A stretch of 64,000 bases of DNA from Lolium rigidum. Taxonomy: Eukaryota; Streptophyta; Magnoliopsida; Poales; Poaceae. A program made the translations under genes and the position numbers. The stretch is taken from positions 31,955,047-32,019,046 of the forward strand of contig NC_061510.1 of assembly GCF_022539505.1 (NCBI RefSeq). Direction: 5' to 3'. The notes beneath the pieces were generated by a model. It was not told the origin of the DNA, did not search any database, and worked only from the letters and a program-made list of their open reading frames with translations. This document shows positions 62,598-64,000 of this stretch, piece by piece. The stretch's first letter is position 1. Each line of letters begins with the position of its first letter.

Positions 62598-64000
62598 CTA
62601 CCCCTCGGTCGTCACTAAACCTGGGACATTACAGCCTTTCCCCCTTAAAGAAAACTTCGTCCCGAAGTTGTGGTTGTAATACCTGAACAGTTCGGGGTAT
62701 GTTTGCCTCAAGTCTTCTTCCTTCTCCCAGGTGGCCTCCCTCTCGGGGTGATGCTTCCATTGTATCTTGCAGTACTTGATAGCTTTATTTCTGAGTTGTT
62801 TCCAGCTCTCCTCAAGAATCTTGGCTGGCTTCTCGATATAGGTCAGATCTGGTTGTAACTCGAGCTCGGCATGGGATACTGGCTCATCTGGAGTCTTTAA
62901 ACACTTTCTGAGTTGTGATACATGGAATACATTGTGAACCTGTGCTAACCTTCCCGGTAGATCCAATTCAAAGGCTAAACCTCGGTTCTGACTCAATATC
63001 TTGAAAGGTCCAATGTATCTAGGGCTCAACTTTCCTTTCACTCCGAATCTCTGTAGACCTTTCATTGGACTCACCTTAAGATATACCATATCACCAACTT
63101 GTGGCTCCCAAGTCCTTCTCTTTTGGTCTGCATAGCTCTTCTGTCGACTTTGAGCTATCTTAAGTCTATCTCTTATGATGTCAATGATGTGTTGCTTTTC
63201 CTTGACATAATCTGGGTTGAACTCCTTGCTTGATCCAGCTTCATACCAGCATATCGGTGATCTACACTTTCTTCCATACAGAGCTTCGAATGGTGCCATC
63301 TTGATACTACTTTGATAACTATTGTTGTAGGAAAACTCTGCTAATGGTAAATGTTCTTCCCATGATCCTCCGAAATCTAGGGCACAAGCCCTAAGCATGT
63401 CCTCTAAAATCTGGTTAGTTCTCTCGGTTTGTCCACCTGTCTGGGGATGATAGGCGGTACTATAGTCCAGCTTGGATCCTAAAGCTTCATGTAATTGCTT
63501 CCAGAATGCTGATGTGAACACGGATCCTCGATCTGACACGATCTTCTTGGGCACTCCATGTTTACTCACGATCTCTTTGATGTAAAGATCGATGAGTTTC
63601 TCTCCTTTGTCTTGCTGATTTACCGCTAAGAAGTGTGCACTTTTCGTCAACCGGTCCACGATTACCCATATCATGTCCTTCTTTTTATTGGTCATGGGTA
63701 GTCCGGTGATGAAATCCATTCCTATCTCCTCCCATTTCCATTCTGGAATAGGTAAAGGTTGTAACTTTCCTGCTGGACTCTGATGTTCGGCCTTCACTCT
63801 TTGGCAAGTATGACATTCAGCCACATACTGTGCTATTTCTCTCTTCATGTTGTTCCACCAGAATAGCTCTTTTAAATCCATGTACATCTTCGTACTTCCC
63901 GGATGAATAGAGTATGGTGTTTGATGGGCTTCCCGGAGTATTACTTCCTTGATCTCGGCAATATCCGGAACACATATCCTCTTCTGGAACCATAATGATC
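62598..64000 (-). CDS. Gypsy polyprotein: integrase with chromodomain (partial)
   Basis: Open on the minus strand from the window edge to 62598; everything upstream (RT, RNase H) is outside. Visible in order: HHCC zinc finger (AHQTPYSIHPG, CHTCQRVK), integrase core with the DDE triad (MDFITGLP, IVSDRGSVF, GQTERTNQ), GPF-type C-terminal segment (LSPRYIGPFKIL, VHNVFHVSQLRKCL), then a chromodomain-like end (YCKIQWKHHPEREATWEKEEDLRQTYPELF). Integrase inserts the DNA copy; chromodomains of this group direct it to chromatin marks. The last codons run through the PPT into the LTR. Fits chromoviruses of the Tekay/Del group. No stop seen in the visible part. Confidence 0.92.
   Translation of the reverse strand, partial: SLWFQKRICVPDIAEIKEVILREAHQTPYSIHPGSTKMYMDLKELFWWNNMKREIAQYVAECHTCQRVKAEHQSPAGKLQPLPIPEWKWEEIGMDFITGLPMTNKKKDMIWVIVDRLTKSAHFLAVNQQDKGEKLIDLYIKEIVSKHGVPKKIVSDRGSVFTSAFWKQLHEALGSKLDYSTAYHPQTGGQTERTNQILEDMLRACALDFGGSWEEHLPLAEFSYNNSYQSSIKMAPFEALYGRKCRSPICWYEAGSSKEFNPDYVKEKQHIIDIIRDRLKIAQSRQKSYADQKRRTWEPQVGDMVYLKVSPMKGLQRFGVKGKLSPRYIGPFKILSQNRGLAFELDLPGRLAQVHNVFHVSQLRKCLKTPDEPVSHAELELQPDLTYIEKPAKILEESWKQLRNKAIKYCKIQWKHHPEREATWEKEEDLRQTYPELFRYYNHNFGTKFSLRGKGCNVPGLVTTEG
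62634..62650 (-). other. Polypurine tract of the chromodomain Gypsy element
   Basis: The minus strand reads CTTTAAGGGGGAAAGGC directly before the LTR start TGTAATG. Confidence 0.85.

Larger units (their letters stand above)
57677..62633 (-). repeat. 3' LTR (about 5 kb) of a chromodomain Gypsy element
   Basis: The right edge is firm: minus start TGTAATGTCCC follows a purine tract (62634-62650). The left edge is inferred from TGTGGTGACCC at 57677, which mirrors the other end (TGT..TG.CCC). That gives 4957 bp, long even for Tekay/Del elements. The minus strand near 57900-58200 reads like the R/U5 part. The 5' LTR is outside the window. Confidence 0.6.

Overview
The window is a piece of a grass nuclear genome, most likely a Pooideae/Triticeae-type cereal. 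Evidence: GC-rich first exons, many GT-AG introns, gene families with clear cereal counterparts, and nested LTR retrotransposons, a LINE and MITEs typical of large cereal genomes. No bacterial-type features, CRISPR arrays, rRNA or tRNA genes were seen.

Layout. 1-1830 is probably a minus-strand LTR-retrotransposon remnant with three perfect short-loop hairpins. 2294-18774 is a gene island of three genes. (i) 2812-8951, plus: an intact 11-exon, 1503-residue ABCC (MRP) transporter closely matching the maize lpa1/ZmMRP4 and rice OsABCC13 phytate-transporter type. (ii) 9770-14990, minus: a 22-exon kinesin-10-like gene whose ATP-binding motifs have all decayed but whose C-terminal helix-hairpin-helix tail is kept. 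(iii) 16391-18774, minus: a two-exon VPS62/DUF946 protein with an N-terminal acylation motif. The 3' flank of the ABCC gene recurs beyond the kinesin gene, so the kinesin gene lies between two direct repeats.

19.3-45.2 kb is a nest of four layers. A minus-strand LINE is split by a 22.1-kb Sirevirus-like Copia element (TSD CAGGG). That element's gag region is split by an 11.05-kb Athila-like Gypsy element (TSD CCCAA), whose leader holds a 2.8-kb TIR-bounded insertion. Neither LTR element shows any pol domain, so both look non-autonomous.

45.2-64 kb holds a truncated Gypsy LTR and a truncated second Athila-like element (gag, protease and an ATHILA-ORF1-like gene). Next comes a 2.7-kb segment with subterminal inverted repeats, a broken GRF zinc-finger gene and a dimeric 161-bp satellite. 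Last is the 3' end of a chromodomain Gypsy element (Tekay/Del-like) with an unusually long LTR of about 5 kb that carries an antisense gene-like structure.

The three host genes share no obvious pathway. The ABCC protein is expected at the tonoplast (phytate loading), the kinesin relative on chromatin or microtubules, and the VPS62-like protein at membranes. Family names for transposons come from remembered features, not searches.
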